The position numbers were made by a program, and so were the translations under genes. Below the pieces are notes generated by a model. The model saw only the letters and a program-made list of their open reading frames with translations. It was not told where the DNA came from and did not search any database. From NCBI GenBank assembly GCA_001910725.1, contig MJGA01000009.1, forward strand, positions 496,001 through 560,000: a stretch of DNA of 64,000 bases. The letters run 5' to 3'. This stretch comes from Phanerodontia chrysosporium. Lineage: Eukaryota; Basidiomycota; Agaricomycetes; Polyporales; Phanerochaetaceae. Positions 47,017-58,591 of the stretch are shown piece by piece (position 1 is the stretch's first letter; every line of letters begins with the position of its first letter).

Positions 47017-50000
47017 ATGACGCAGTTTCACGACGTTGCTGAAGCTCTCCTCCCCCGGCGATACCAGGAGGAGATTTTCTCTCGCGCTCAAGAGAGAAAC
47101 GTCATTGCAGCTCTCGACACTGGCAGTGGCAAAACCTATATAAGCACGCTCCTTATCAAGTGGATTGCAGCCCGCGATGCCGGGCTTGGCAAGATCATCG
47201 TTTTCCTCGTCCCAAAGGTGGCACTTGTCGAACAGCAAGGCGATTTCATCGCAAGAGAAACGCCGTTGCGAGTCAGCAAATGCTACGGGGCCACAGCTAT
47301 TGACATGACGGACAGGCGGAGGTGGAGGCAGGAGATCGAGTCTCACGATGTACTTGTAATGACCGGTATGCATCCTCCGCTCTAATGAAGCTCTCCCTTC
47401 TCATGCGTGATATACACAGCACAAATATTTTTGAACATTCTGACACATTCGCACTGGACAATGGACAAGGTATGCTGCGAGCTGATCATTTGTGTTCTTA
47501 GTTCGTCTTTACGCGCCTTCGAACGGCGGGTCACCTTTCGTCTCTCTTCGGGTTACTTCTCAACTTTGAGAGGTTGCCCTAGGGAGTCGTCAGCTGACTA
47601 CTTGCGAATGCCCTGCATGAAACTCTGCAGTATTATCTCGGATATTCAAAAGGGTATCCGAGATCCTATTGCAGTAGTTTCAGTATCAGCGCTGTTATCA
47701 CGCGGCCGCCTGTCTATGCCGTGGCAATGCTGGTATGCGACGCTACAAGGATCGCTCGAGTGGTCTGACAGGCATGCTTCACAACTCGACGCCTGTCGTA
47801 ATCCATTCGAGCTGTCTTTGTAGCTATGTTTGACGGTTTTCACGGCGATCGCGGGTTCCTCACGAATTCCTGAACTGCAACGCTAACCTTGGTTTGTGCA
47901 CTAGGTATCTCTCATGGTTTTCGACGAATGTCACCATACTCGCAAGAACCATGCGTATAATGGTATAATGCGGGAGTACTTCCAATGGCCCCCCGAGAAG
48001 CGGCCGAAGGTATTCGGAATGACAGCATCACCGATCTGGAATCCTAGGGACGCTGTCGAGTCGCTTGCTACTCTCGAACGTAATCTCGATGCTAAGGTCA
48101 TCGCTGTTCGTGAGCATGTTGAAGAACTAGCAGATCATTCCCCTCGCCCTCAGGAGGTATGTACCCTTCACACGGTACATACGGGATATTCCCTCACCTG
48201 GATTTATTCTAGGTGCTCCGCGAATATGCTGCGTCGCCCATCGCCTACCCCCACTATACAGCAACTCATTTGTGGACGAGACTTGGGTTGGACGTCCTAC
48301 CGCCAACAATCGACATACCAGTCGAAAAGATACGCACGCGATTCGAAGTCACCTACCACAGCCTGGGTCCGTACGGCGCCGAACTGTTTCTATACCATGA
48401 CATCAAGCATCGACTGGCGCAGTACGTCTCACAGGCAGAAGAGCATATGGAGTACATGAACACCACCCACCTGGACGGTGTTCAGCCCGAAGGGATCAAG
48501 TTACCTCCAGAGCTCGCGCACATGGAGGTCGTTCTTCAGCAGTTCAGCGATTTCTTCGATAATGAAGAAGACCCCGACACTGTGCCTATCAGGATCGACC
48601 TTAAATGGTGCTCGCCTAAAGTCGTCCTTCTCTCCCAGCTGCTCTTCGAGTACTACAAGCCGGATTTTCAAGGCATCATCTTCGTCGAACAACGGCACGT
48701 CGCGGCGTGTTTGTCGAAGATGCTTCCTCGGATTCCACCACTTCAGTTGTACTTCAAAAGCGCCCAACTGATCGGACATGGAGCAAGCAGCTTGCAGAAG
48801 TCACAAGTACGAGGTATGGCGCTCAAATCCCAGCAAGAGGCGGTGAAGATGTTCCGCGACGGCGAATGCAATCTCCGTAGGTCCCCTCTCGATATATGCG
48901 CCACCAGTGCTGAAACGCTCTATCCCGCAGTGGTCGCTACGTCCGTCGCTGAGGAAGGCCTTGACTTTCCGGTACGTGGCGCACGCCGATCGTCCTACAA
49001 TTCTCTGAGATCTCCCATCTAGGCATGCGAGTTGGTCGTACGTTTCGATCCCATTCAACACATGGTCGGCTACATACAATCCAGAGGACGAGCACGCCAG
49101 AAGGCCGCTACTTTTGTCGTCATGGTCCAAGAAGGACAGGTGTCCCATGTTGAGCGATACAAGGCCTTCTCTGAGAGCGAGCCACAGCTTCGACTGGTGT
49201 ATCAGAACCGGGAAGACCTCCCGAAACCTGTCCAAGACGATGAACTCGAAGAAGGAGAGGAGCGTGAAGACCCATTGGACCTTGCGGAGCGGGAACGCTA
49301 CGTCGTACCGAACACCGGCGCTATCCTCACTTACAATACCTCCATCGGCCTGCTGAACCACTTGTGCTCCCTCATTCCTCGCGACCGCTTTACCCCGATC
49401 CATCTACCCCAGTACTCTGGCGAGTTCGAGGCCACTCTTCAACTACCCTCCAGTCTGCCGCTGCCGAAAGAGCACCTCACCTTTATCGGGCCTCCCAAGA
49501 GGACCAAGAAGGAAGCCAAACGCGCGGCCGCATTCATGGCAGTCAAGCGCTTGCACGAGCTAGGAGTCTTCGATGACTACTTGCTCCCTGCTCGCTCTGC
49601 TACGGGAGATAACGACGACGCAGACGGTCGTCCTATAGGAGATGTCAGCCATGTGCCTGACATGATGGACGTTGTCGTCCGTGACCCCTGGACCAGAGGT
49701 CAGAAACTGTGGTTACACATCGTCCGCCTCGATGGGCGTCCAGCTGCCGGTTTAATCACGGGCAGCGCTCTTCCCGCCGGCGACCTGGTTTGTGCTGGCT
49801 ACTACGTATCGACAGACGAAGCTCAGCTCGTCGAGTTCGACGACGAAGACGAGTCGGATCAGCGAAGGCAGCTCGAAGACTTTATGAGGATGGGACTATG
49901 GTGGTGCATCACCGGGAGAGGAATCACTCTTCCTTTGACGTGCTTCCTAGTCCCGATTACTCACGAGCTGGCTGTGGACTGGAATGCCATCGAATTTGCC

Positions 50001-52217
50001 GTCGCGCATCCCTTCGGCATCGGAGACTGGTCTATGGTCGGTGAAGAACACTATGGTAAACTCCTAATCATGTCCAACAAGGAGCACGGCCGCCCGCTGT
50101 TGCTCAAACGCATCCGCCATGACCTCACGCCGCTTTCGGTTCCCCCGCCCGGCAGCAGAGAGGCTGCTGCTAAGACCTACCGTGACTTCTACATTGCGAA
50201 GTATACCCGCAAAGGTGTCCCACCCGAGATACCAGAGAACGGCAACTGCGTCGAAGCGGTGCCATTCCCGCGTCACACCTCGACTGTCTATACCCTCGAC
50301 GGCTCCTCTGTCCCTCCGAATAAGATCCAGACTTCTAATACTCACATCTACCCTATGGGTATTTGTCGTTGGGCACCGCTGTCGCCAGAAGTATACCACG
50401 CCTTCCGAGTTCTTCCAGAGCTCTCGCATCGCCTCACCGACCTCTATCGTGCACGCGCGATCAGAGCAGAGCTAGGCCTCCCGCCTATTCAAGACGACCT
50501 CATGATTCAAGCACTCACCCTACCTAGCGCGAATGCTGGTTTCAACAATCAGCGGCTGGAGACCCTAGGCGACTCTGTACTCAAGCTCTGCACCGTCGTC
50601 CACCTCTTCAATCGCTTCCCACACAGACACGAGGGCCAGCTGGATATCCTCCGGCGGAACTCGGTCTCGAATCGTACTCTTCTCGCGCGCGCAAAGGAGG
50701 TCATGCTCGAGCAGTACCTCACTTCGGAGCCGCAAACAATGCGTGTCTGGCGGTTCGCCCTCTCCGGTGAGGTCGACCTGTCGGACCCGATGCCGGATCG
50801 CTACGTCTCGCGGCGGTTCCCGAAGCGCAGTCTGCAGGACTGCATGGAGGCGTCGCTCGGTGCCGGCTTCGCAACTGGCGGCATAAGGATGGCGCTGCAG
50901 GTCGGCACCGCGCTGGGCCTTGGCTTTGGAGGGCCGCTCCCGTGGCCTGCGCGATACGAACGCTTGCCTGAGACGCCCGTTCCGGTCATGTTCCACGAAA
51001 TCCAGGAGATCCTGGGTTACGAGTTTAAGTCAGGACATCTGCTTATCGAAGCAGTGACTCATCCGTCTTTCCGGTCGCCCACGAATTCTTCATACCAGCG
51101 ACTCGAGTTCATGGGGGATGGTATGTTCTTTGCCCGCGCTTATTTCCATTCGCTTACGTTGTCTCCGGACAGCCCTCATTGATTTGGTCGTCATGCGTTA
51201 TTTGTACAACAAGTTCCCGACAGCGACTTCCGGACAACTGTCCTGGGCTCGCTCTCGAGCCGTATGTGCTCCCGCGCTGGCGCACATAGCGGTAAACGTC
51301 CTGGGCTTGCACAAGCCCCTGCTCATCAACAACATCGAGCTTAGCATGGCGATCAGCAAGTATGTGCCGATCCTGCAAGAAACATCAGAGGAAGAGATCA
51401 TCCACAGTGGCTGGAAGCATGATCCGCCAAAGGCCATTTCGGATGTCCTGGAGAGCATTCTCGGCGCTGTCCTCGTGGACACGCACTGGGATTTTGAGAA
51501 AACGGCGGTCATCGCCGAGAATGTTCTCCGGGGCCTCCTAAGAGTCCTTTCGCCGAACATGCCCCGCGATCCTGTCTCCGAACTGATGGTGTGGATAGCA
51601 CGACAAGGATGTATGAAGATCAGCTTCCGGTGAGTACACCCTCCGTGGATGCATGACTGGTGCTTATCCTCGTGTACAGAAAATCGCAAAGCCAGTCTAC
51701 TATGAAGAGGAACGACTGCATGTCCATCATTGTCCACGACTTCGCCGTCGTCGGTCCCATCCCAGCGCAGAACATCTCCCTCGCCAAGGGCCTCGCGGCC
51801 GAGCGCGCCCGTCAGGTGCTCGAGGACCCCGACAGCCCCTACCACCTCTCTAAAATCTGCGACTGCAAGGAAGATCGTGAAGCCTCTGTTGCTCAGGATC
51901 TACCCGAGCTTGACGAGACGAAAAAGCTCGACGACGAGACTGAAGAAGGTTTTGCTGCCCTCGCGCGCGCTGCGCTGGCTGAGGCCGAGGCGCCGCCCAG
52001 CGTTCTCGACGACAGCCAGCCTGGGGCCGACGACGGCGAGGTTGTGGACGATGATGGAGAGGATGACCATGAGGAACGACCAGAGGCTCTTGCGGTTCTG
52101 GACCACGAAGATTTGATGGAAGTCGATCACAGCGAGCCCTGCGTCAACGGACATGCGCCCAACGGGCACATCAACGGACATGGCGATTTACTTTTGACGA
52201 ATGGCTACCACCACTAG
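47017..52217 (+). CDS. Dicer-like RNase III
   Basis: Cuts double-stranded RNA into small RNAs for Argonaute. About 1,500 residues. The helicase domain starts LLPRRYQEEIFSRAQERNVI with Walker A ALDTGSGKTYI, the DECH box VSLMVFDECHHTRKNHAY, motif III GMTASPIWNP, and helicase C with VVATSVAEEGLDFP and MVGYIQSRGRARQKAA. A dimerisation (DUF283-like) domain lies near 49,330-49,600. A PAZ-like region is not clear. RNase IIIa has QRLETLGDSVLK and LQDCMEASLGAGF; RNase IIIb has YQRLEFMGDALIDL and PKAISDVLESILGAVLVD, so both acidic sets are complete. An acidic tail ends TNGYHH at 52217. Introns include 47470-47904 (435 nt, about eight times the usual), others 50-65 nt. No frame break was found. The start at 47017 is the first ATG of the helicase frame; an upstream exon is possible. 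Confidence 0.95.
47635..47664. other. 10-bp perfect hairpin in the long Dicer intron
   Basis: ATCTCGGATA at 47635-47644 and its exact reverse complement at 47655-47664, with a 10-base loop. It lies inside the 435 nt intron. Function unknown; a stem this short can occur by chance. Confidence 0.5.
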
Positions 52218-53132
52218 GCAACGAAATGGAGTTGAGCATCCTATTCTCTCGACGCTCTGTATTATTGCGCCCGAACGTATGGCCATCCGTTAGCAATGCG
52301 GATTGTAGCTCTTTTATTTATGCGATAGCATCCAGCTCAGTAGTGTAGCATTTATTCTGCCAGTCGTAGCAACCAAGAGTTCTAATTATTTGTGGCCATA
52401 TACACGAGGCAAATATATTGCGAGACCGCTTTTCAAGCTTCAGTCCCTTCGCCATTGCTTTACGCACAAGCTTCTGCGCGCACCTCAACGCTACACTTTG
52501 CAGTCTTTCGACCTCACGATGCCTTGCGACTGCTGGAAGATGATATCCGAGTTTTCTCAGTAATCTCGGCAGATTTCTCGCTGACCAAATAGCTTCTTCA
52601 AAGCCCTTCGAGTCAATATTCAATGCTTCCTGTGTCCCTACAAGGGCTCTCAAACTGGCTTCAGCTCCCCGACGTAACTCTGTACAGTTTGTTTACCCCA
52701 GAGCACAGCCCTGTGATAGCTACGCAGCTCGGCCCCGACTGCGTGTAAACGAGTCGGACTCCGTCATCCCTCGGAAGCGTTTGCATGCTGTGTTTGATCA
52801 CTGTGCATCTGCAGCGATGTTTAGGGATGATCTTGGGGCTTTTGTTAGCAGTAGACACCTCTTTGGACATATGTCGGAGAGAATCAGGGGAAAACGAGGC
52901 TGTAATTCCGTAGATTAGAGTTTTACCCCAATCATTGCTAAATCAGTGCATGACATTATGAGCGCTCCACGCCGACCTAAAAAGGCAGCGATGATATTGA
53001 CGAATAAAATCTATTTCGTAGCTTTCCCCGCGACCGTCACTGCGCTGCTTGCGCTTCCCCCGCCGTCGACCGCTTCCTTTGGTCTCTTCTACACCTGTAT
53101 TTTATTGAGGACACGTATACAAGTCGCCCAAG
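52218..53132. other. Intergenic, Dicer 3' flank and eRF1 promoter
   Basis: 915 bases. A minus-strand frame to 52318 without an ATG start (AIWSARNLPRLLRKLGYHLP) reads somewhat like protein but has codon use unlike its neighbours and no match I know. The eRF1 upstream region is at about 52,950-53,132. Confidence 0.35.
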
Positions 53133-54661
53133 ATGAGTCAGGACCCGGCGGAGCAGAACATCCAGATGTGGAAGATCAAGAAGCTCATCAAGAGCCTTGA
53201 CTCTGCAAGAGGGTGAGTAGCGTACTCTGTGAGGTCGTTGGACATGGATGTTTACGGCGGACTACAGTGCAGGTACTTCCATGATTAGTTTGATCATTCC
53301 CCGAAGGTGCGCGCAAGCGAGACTGGCGTATGGACGATACATTGATGCTTTGCTCACGTAGGATCAAATCTCTCGTGTCTCTGCCATGTTGACGCAAGAG
53401 TACGGTACCGCGTCGAATATCAAGTCTCGTGTCAACCGTCTCTCTGTGCTTGCCGCCATCACCAGTACGCAGCAGCGTCTGAAGCTCTACAACCGTGTTC
53501 CACCAAACGGCCTCGTGCTTTTCGTCGGCACGATCTTGACGGATGAGGGCAAGGAGAAGAAGGTCTCCTTCGATTTCGAGCCACACAAACCCATCAACAC
53601 GTAAGTCTTCCTTCGATCTGCTATGTACGTGTCTTACGAATATTTACAGCTCGCTTTACCTTTGCGATAACAAATTCCACACCGAGGCGCTGCAGGAGCT
53701 GCTCGAATCTGACTCCAAGTTCGGTTTCATCGTAATGGACGGTAACGGCACGCTCTTCGGTACCGTCGCTGGAAATACGCGTGAGGTCATCCACAAGTTC
53801 ACGGTCGACCTGCCCAAGAAGCACGGCCGTGGTGGTCAGTCCGCGCTGCGTTTCGCTCGTCTCCGTGATGAGAAGCGTCACAACTACGTTCGCAAGGTCG
53901 CCGAACTTGCCGTCCAGCACTTCATCACGAACGACAAGGTCAACGTCACCGGTCTCGTCCTTGCCGGTTCCGCCGATTTCAAGACTGAGCTCTCTCAGTC
54001 CGATATGTTCGACCCGCGTCTCGCGGCGAAGGTCATCAAAGTTGTCGATGTCAGCTACGGTGGCGAGAACGGCTTCAACCAGGTGCGTATCGAACTCCAC
54101 GGACAAGTGAGACGACTGCTCACACCATATGAATAGGCTATCGAGCTTGCCGCCGAGTCGCTCGCCAACGTCAAGTTCGTACAGGAGAAGAAGCTCATCC
54201 AGAGGTACTTCGACGAGATCAGCCAAGATACCGGCAAGTACTGCTTCGGTGTCGATGATACGCTCAAGGCTCTCGAACTCGGTGCCGTCGAGACTCTGAT
54301 CGTCTGGGAGAGCCTGGACATCACCCGCTACGTCCTCCGGAACGCAGCCGGCGAAGAGATCATCGTGCACGCGAGCAAGGAGCAGGAGAAGGATCGCGAG
54401 AAGTTCATCGACAAGTCGACCGGCCTCGAGATGGAGCAGGTCGTCGAGCCGCAGCCGCTGCTCGAGTGGTTCGCGGAGAAATACAAGGAGTTCGGCGCGA
54501 ACCTTGAGTTCGTCACGAACCGCTCGCAGGAGGGCGCGCAGTTCGTCAAGGGCTTCGGTGGTATCGGCGGCCTCCTCCGGTATAAGGTCGACTTCACGAA
54601 CCTCCAGAGTGTCGACGACGAGGACGAGGACGAGTTCCTTAGCGACGAAGAAGACCTCTGA
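53133..54661 (+). CDS. SUP45: Translation release factor eRF1 (frame broken by one missing base)
   Basis: Recognises all three stop codons and triggers peptide release. ATG at 53133 opens [20 protein letters not shown]. The second exon reads [10 protein letters not shown] then should read PPK; it has only four C at 53299-53302 where five are required, so the frame shifts just before the splice to [15 protein letters not shown]. Codon-recognition motifs [11 protein letters not shown] and YLCDNKF are present. The catalytic GGQ lies in [17 protein letters not shown]. The M and C domains continue [14 protein letters not shown], then after an intron [14 protein letters not shown], and end with [14 protein letters not shown] at 54661. 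Introns are near 53,213-53,270, 53,310-53,362, 53,602-53,650 and 54,105-54,136. eRF1 is essential, so a real frameshift here would not be tolerated in a haploid nucleus with a single copy. Confidence 0.95.
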
Positions 54662-55103
54662 CGTCCGTGGAGGCTCCATTGCGGAGCCCCGCCCGACGAG
54701 GGTACGCCGGGTGGGGCGGGGGGAAGGGGCAAGTCGCGGCGTCGGCGTCGGTGCAGGCAGGGACGTGATGCGGTGCGGATGGAACGTTGCGCGGTGGCTC
54801 CAAGGCCACGGTGGCTCGATGCGTTGGGGGTGAACACGCACGAGATCGTCCAGATCGCCATGGTCTGCACCTCCACTTGATCTTGCGCACGATGTGCCTT
54901 GCTGATACCTCAACACAGGTCAAGGAGATGGATTGTAGCCTGAACTAAGCTTGTACTACTTCTTTGCACATCGTTCTCGTCCTCGCTGTTGTTTACCATT
55001 GTTGGATGAAAAAAGAATACATGTTCTGTGGAGGCATGCACGACCATCTAGTTGTGTGACAACTGCGAGCATATCTACCAAGTAGCGTTGTAGGCGCGAA
55101 TGT
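54662..55103. other. Convergent intergenic region
   Basis: 3' flanks of eRF1 and of the PITH-domain gene. No other feature recognised. Confidence 0.4.
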
Positions 55104-55975
55104 CATCGCGCTGTTGTCTGCTGAGCACCAGCTTTCTCTGAGACGCGGTCAATTATCTTGGCATCCGGAGCGTTGGCAGCTGGTATCTCTAGTAAGTTGG
55201 TTCCCTCCTTGCGCTGCCCTCTGTTGTCGCCTCTGAAGCCGATATAATATATTCGGGCAACATCGCCGCCTACAGCTTCGCTCTACTCAGACACACTGAT
55301 CAGGATCTTGTGCATAGCGGCGCATTGAGTAGGCACGCACGAAGTAGAGTGACAGTGAGTACACATTTGCAAATGTCGCTGCTCGCAGGGGATATTCGGT
55401 TACGCCGACCTCGCCCTCTTGCAGCGAGATGTCCAGTTGTGGCGTTATCTCTTCTGCTTCGCTGAAGTCGACGATCGTGTTGTGGTTCGCGTATATGCGT
55501 AGATGTCGAGGGGTCTCTTCACCACGTCCTACAGTAGAGAGTCAGGCGACAATGATGCATACGCAGCGTGCATTCGTGCTCACCAAGCTTCAGCAACACA
55601 GAGCGTACGCGTACATTCTGCGTGAACGGGACATGTATGATAATCTAAGTCGTGTATACCGTTAGACGGAGCGATATCATAGTGCAAGCACGCACCTGGT
55701 CGTCAACGTTCGACTCCGCTGACACTGTCGTGTCGTTCCTCTCGTCCCAAGGCTTGATCACGGCCTGCGCGTCCTCGGGCACCGTTAGGTTAAGCCCATG
55801 CACGCTGCACGCCGGACACAATGCGTTGGACAGTCACTCGTTCGGTGCAGGACTCGACAAGGCAAGGGTGTGCACGGGCTCACTTGTTTCTGTCGATGGA
55901 CGTAAACAGGTTCTGGAGGTCGGTGCCCTCGAGCGCCGCGGATAGTGTGTCTTCGTCGTGTGTACTGTTCCCCAT
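55104..55975 (-). CDS. PITH-domain protein (PITHD1-like)
   Basis: Small protein made of a single PITH domain,the domain that docks thioredoxin-like protein 1 to the 26S proteasome. It was reconstructed from short exons: ATG at 55975 (MGNSTHDEDTLSAALEGTDL, LQNLFTSIDRN), then VHGLNLTVPEDAQAVIKPWD, then IIIHVPFTQNVRVRSVLLKL, then GRGEETPRHLRIYANHNTIV with DFSEAEEITPQLDISLQEGE, and last SEAVGGDVARIYYIGFRGDN to the stop at 55104 (AGAQQTTAR). About 208 residues, the usual PITHD1 length, with no thioredoxin domain attached. All junctions are GT-AG and in phase; the intron after SLYF starts gtgcgtgc. No frame break found. Confidence 0.88.
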
Positions 55976-57408
55976 AGACATGCTGGACAATTTATGTGGT
56001 CCGCAAACTGTAAGAACGAGAAGGGGCTCGGAGATGAGTGTCTTGGTCACCGTGGTGGCCGTTCAGATCAAGCGCCTCTTTCGAGAGACTGCAGCAGAGT
56101 GTAGCTGGCGTCTTCACTTGCACCTGCCCATTGACCACGTCAAATATTGGTACTCGTTGTTTCCTACGCTTTTAATTTGCAAGACTTTCTTCGTTCACTA
56201 TCTGTAGCGCGACTGACAGGGTCGATAATGTGCTTTGCAAGACTCTCGCCGGCTCGCTGGACATACTCAGTCCGCCATACTTCAAGTTGAGTTGCAGGAG
56301 AGATCTCCGTTATTGTTCCCAAGGAGAGGAACTATATGTATGCGGTTGTGTATATCACAGGCAGGAATAGGCTCTCCTGACAGATATTACAGAGTTAAAC
56401 ACATTGCGCTTTGTCGTCCTGCGGCGTAGGTAAACTGGCTTGCTCTTCAAGTTTGGTATATCTGAACAGGTGGTTCCATAAATGGGTGCAGCTCATTATT
56501 CTTACGAGCCTGGTACACTCGTGTGGGTTGCCCTCCGTGGCTGAACCAACGAGACGAATCTCCTAGGTGCACGCGTCTTAGAGGATGGGCGTTCGAACTG
56601 GGCACGACAAGTTGGACATTTCATCTTCTATGTCGATCAGGTGTGCATCCCCGGTGCCCGCCAAACAATTTATTGTGATTTAAAGGCAACGTAAGTCTGC
56701 TCATGCGACGAATAGCGTGTGCTGATACGTTCTGCTCCTTGGGAAATCATATGCCTGAAGCCTCGGTGCACGCGCCACACACTCGGGCAACTTTCACGGG
56801 CCCTGGGCCTATTGAATGTAAGCAACAAAACCCTCTGCATGACCCTTTCCAACGCAGGACCCTTTCCGAACTTCTTTCGGATCAGGTCGACAAGTAACAG
56901 ACGTGACTTAGTAGCGTCTATTGCTGTTCCCTGTGCGAAGGTACTGCTACCACTCTGCCTTGAAGCGGCGACGAGACATATCACGTTCCTCACACCTGTG
57001 CTCTTTCGTGGTAGTTTGTCCACAGAGCACCCCAACCTCGCCGTACGTGGAGCTGGTCTATACCGATATTGAGATGTGCGACTCAATACGTACCCTTGCT
57101 GGCCCTCCAGGCGAGCCTCGACAGCAGCCGTTAAGTCTTCCAATCCATGCTACTGTCAACTGTGTCACTCCTTCTAGCACAAAACGGCCCCTGTGTATGC
57201 ACAACATGTTCCTTTATGGGTGATGACAGGACTCATGACCACGTCCTACACCTTACCATCGTTTCTCGTGCGAACTCAGCATGGGGTGAGCGGTCCGCAC
57301 TCAGCGCAGCTGCGGGACGTCCACCCGTATAAATAACGTGTCCTCGCAGCATTGAGCTATCCAGCCCCCACCAAGCTTACTTCGAGACACGGGAACTATT
57401 CGAACACC
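55976..57408. other. Intergenic region, PITH promoter to lectin promoter
   Basis: 1.4 kb with short open frames on both strands and no domain I recognise. The right end holds the lectin promoter. Confidence 0.4.
57328..57335 (+). promoter_or_regulatory. TATA box of the lectin gene
   Basis: TATAAATA 74 bases upstream of the lectin start codon at 57409, a typical core-promoter distance. Confidence 0.65.
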
Positions 57409-58261
57409 ATGGCGGCCCCCGATATTGAGACTGGTATCTGTACGTGACATACTGCGCTGTGCCCATCGTCTTGCTCATGCTCGTATACCAAAGACTTCAT
57501 TCAGAACTACGGCACCGGCACGGTCCTGGACTTGACTAATGGTACCCGCTATCTATTTATTCTCATTCCAACCCTGCTCATAAGCTCATGCATATGCAGG
57601 CAATGCTGCCAAAGGTACACTCATCCGCGTATCCGAGATTTCCAGGGACTCATTCTTGTACCGCAGATACCCTCGCCCAAGGGTTCAAGAAGCGCAACCT
57701 GGACGACGTCTGGGTTCCCTGTCAGCTCTGGCTCATCAACTCTCTTGGCAACCACGAGTACATCATCCAGAACGTCGTCAGCCGCACCTATCTAAAGGGC
57801 AGATGTACGTTTTACTCCACCTAAAGACGCGTGTAGCTCACAGCTTTCCGCGCGCCCGCAGCGAACAGCGAGCAAGTTGTCGGTTATCCCGGCATCAACA
57901 CCGAGAGCCCATACAGGTGGTTCATCAATCTCTCCTCAAAGGGCACCTCCTATGTGTATGCGTCTCCCCTCGCACTATCGCAACGTTACTAATGACATCC
58001 GTCATTCTAGCATTCAGAACAAGGGCTCTAAAGGTAACTCTTCGTGAGCTTCTCGCACGAATGCGACTGACTCGTGTATCTCAACCGCCAAGGCTATCTG
58101 GACCTCGACAAGGGGTACGTGTACTCATCTAGAGAGGCTGAACGCTGCCCTAACCTTCAATATCTAGCGGCACCGTCGACCATACTAAGGTCATTACCTA
58201 CTCGGGCGATGGTAGCGTCACCACCAACCCCAACCAGCTCTGGCACATTGTTCGTGTCTGA
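57409..58261 (+). CDS. Ricin-B-type (beta-trefoil) lectin
   Basis: Small carbohydrate-binding protein with the beta-trefoil fold; many fungal members are cytosolic lectins of fruiting bodies, some acting in defence. The ATG at 57409 in caccATGG opens MAAPDIETGI. Eight short exons chain in phase to 154 residues, the size of one trefoil: YFIQNYGTGTVLDLTNGNAA, then DTLAQGFKKRNLDDVWVPC, QLWLINSLGNHEYIIQNVVS, YRWFINLSSKGTSYVIQNKG, GYLDLDKGG and NPNQLWHIVRV. The three QxW-like positions (QLW, YRW, QLW) mark the three repeats. There is no signal peptide. Sugar specificity cannot be told. The stop is 105 bases from the predicted end of the retroelement LTR, so the gene's 3' region abuts the insertion. 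Confidence 0.82.
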
Positions 58262-58469
58262 GCGCGGTATCACCCTGTGTGGCGACCCATGCCTTCGGTT
58301 TGCATTGTGTATACTAAGGATGAACAGGAACGTTCCCGGTGTCTAGTTTCCGCCATGTAGCTAGCATGTCGCGGAGCTAGGGCTCAACGCTTCACGAGGG
58401 AGGTCAAGTGGGGAGGTCGACGACGAGGCGCGGCGGAGCGAGTCACACAGCGACGAACGGTTTGTTCAA

Positions 58470-58548
58470 CTGTCCGTATTGACCAAGATAATATTAGCAC
58501 TGTAACTACAATACAAACATCGGGCTTACCTGTCCGTATTGACCAAGA
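58470..58548. repeat. Two 19-base direct repeats in the LTR
   Basis: ctgtccgtattgaccaaga occurs at 58470-58488 and again, identical, at 58530-58548, 60 bases apart. They lie downstream of the TATA box in the sense direction, that is, within the transcribed part of the LTR. Confidence 0.9.
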
Positions 58549-58584
58549 GGTCGAGATGACAGACAGGAGCGAGGGGAGCTACCC

Positions 58585-58591
58585 TTATATA
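58585..58591 (-). promoter_or_regulatory. TATA box of the LTR promoter
   Basis: TATATAA reading leftward at 58591-58585. It would drive transcription of the element from the matching 5' LTR, and from this copy would drive leftward transcription toward the lectin gene. Confidence 0.55.

Noticed and set aside
18109..52217. Whole 18-52 kb block as a dedicated RNAi gene cluster
   Set aside because: Genes between Argonaute and Dicer (EMC4, MCP1, monooxygenase, amidohydrolase and others) have unrelated roles and mixed orientation, so only linkage of the two genes is claimed.
52318..52653. Minus-strand 112-codon frame as a gene
   Set aside because: It has no ATG start, its codon use differs from neighbouring genes, and no upstream exon was found; kept only as a remark in the intergenic entry.
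53621..54916. 431-codon minus-strand frame over eRF1
   Set aside because: Antisense of eRF1, which carries NIKS and GGQ motifs on the plus strand.
56560..56615. Possible tRNA (gttcgaact T-loop-like sequence near 56,590)
   Set aside because: The flanking bases do not form a T-stem and no matching acceptor or anticodon arms could be drawn.
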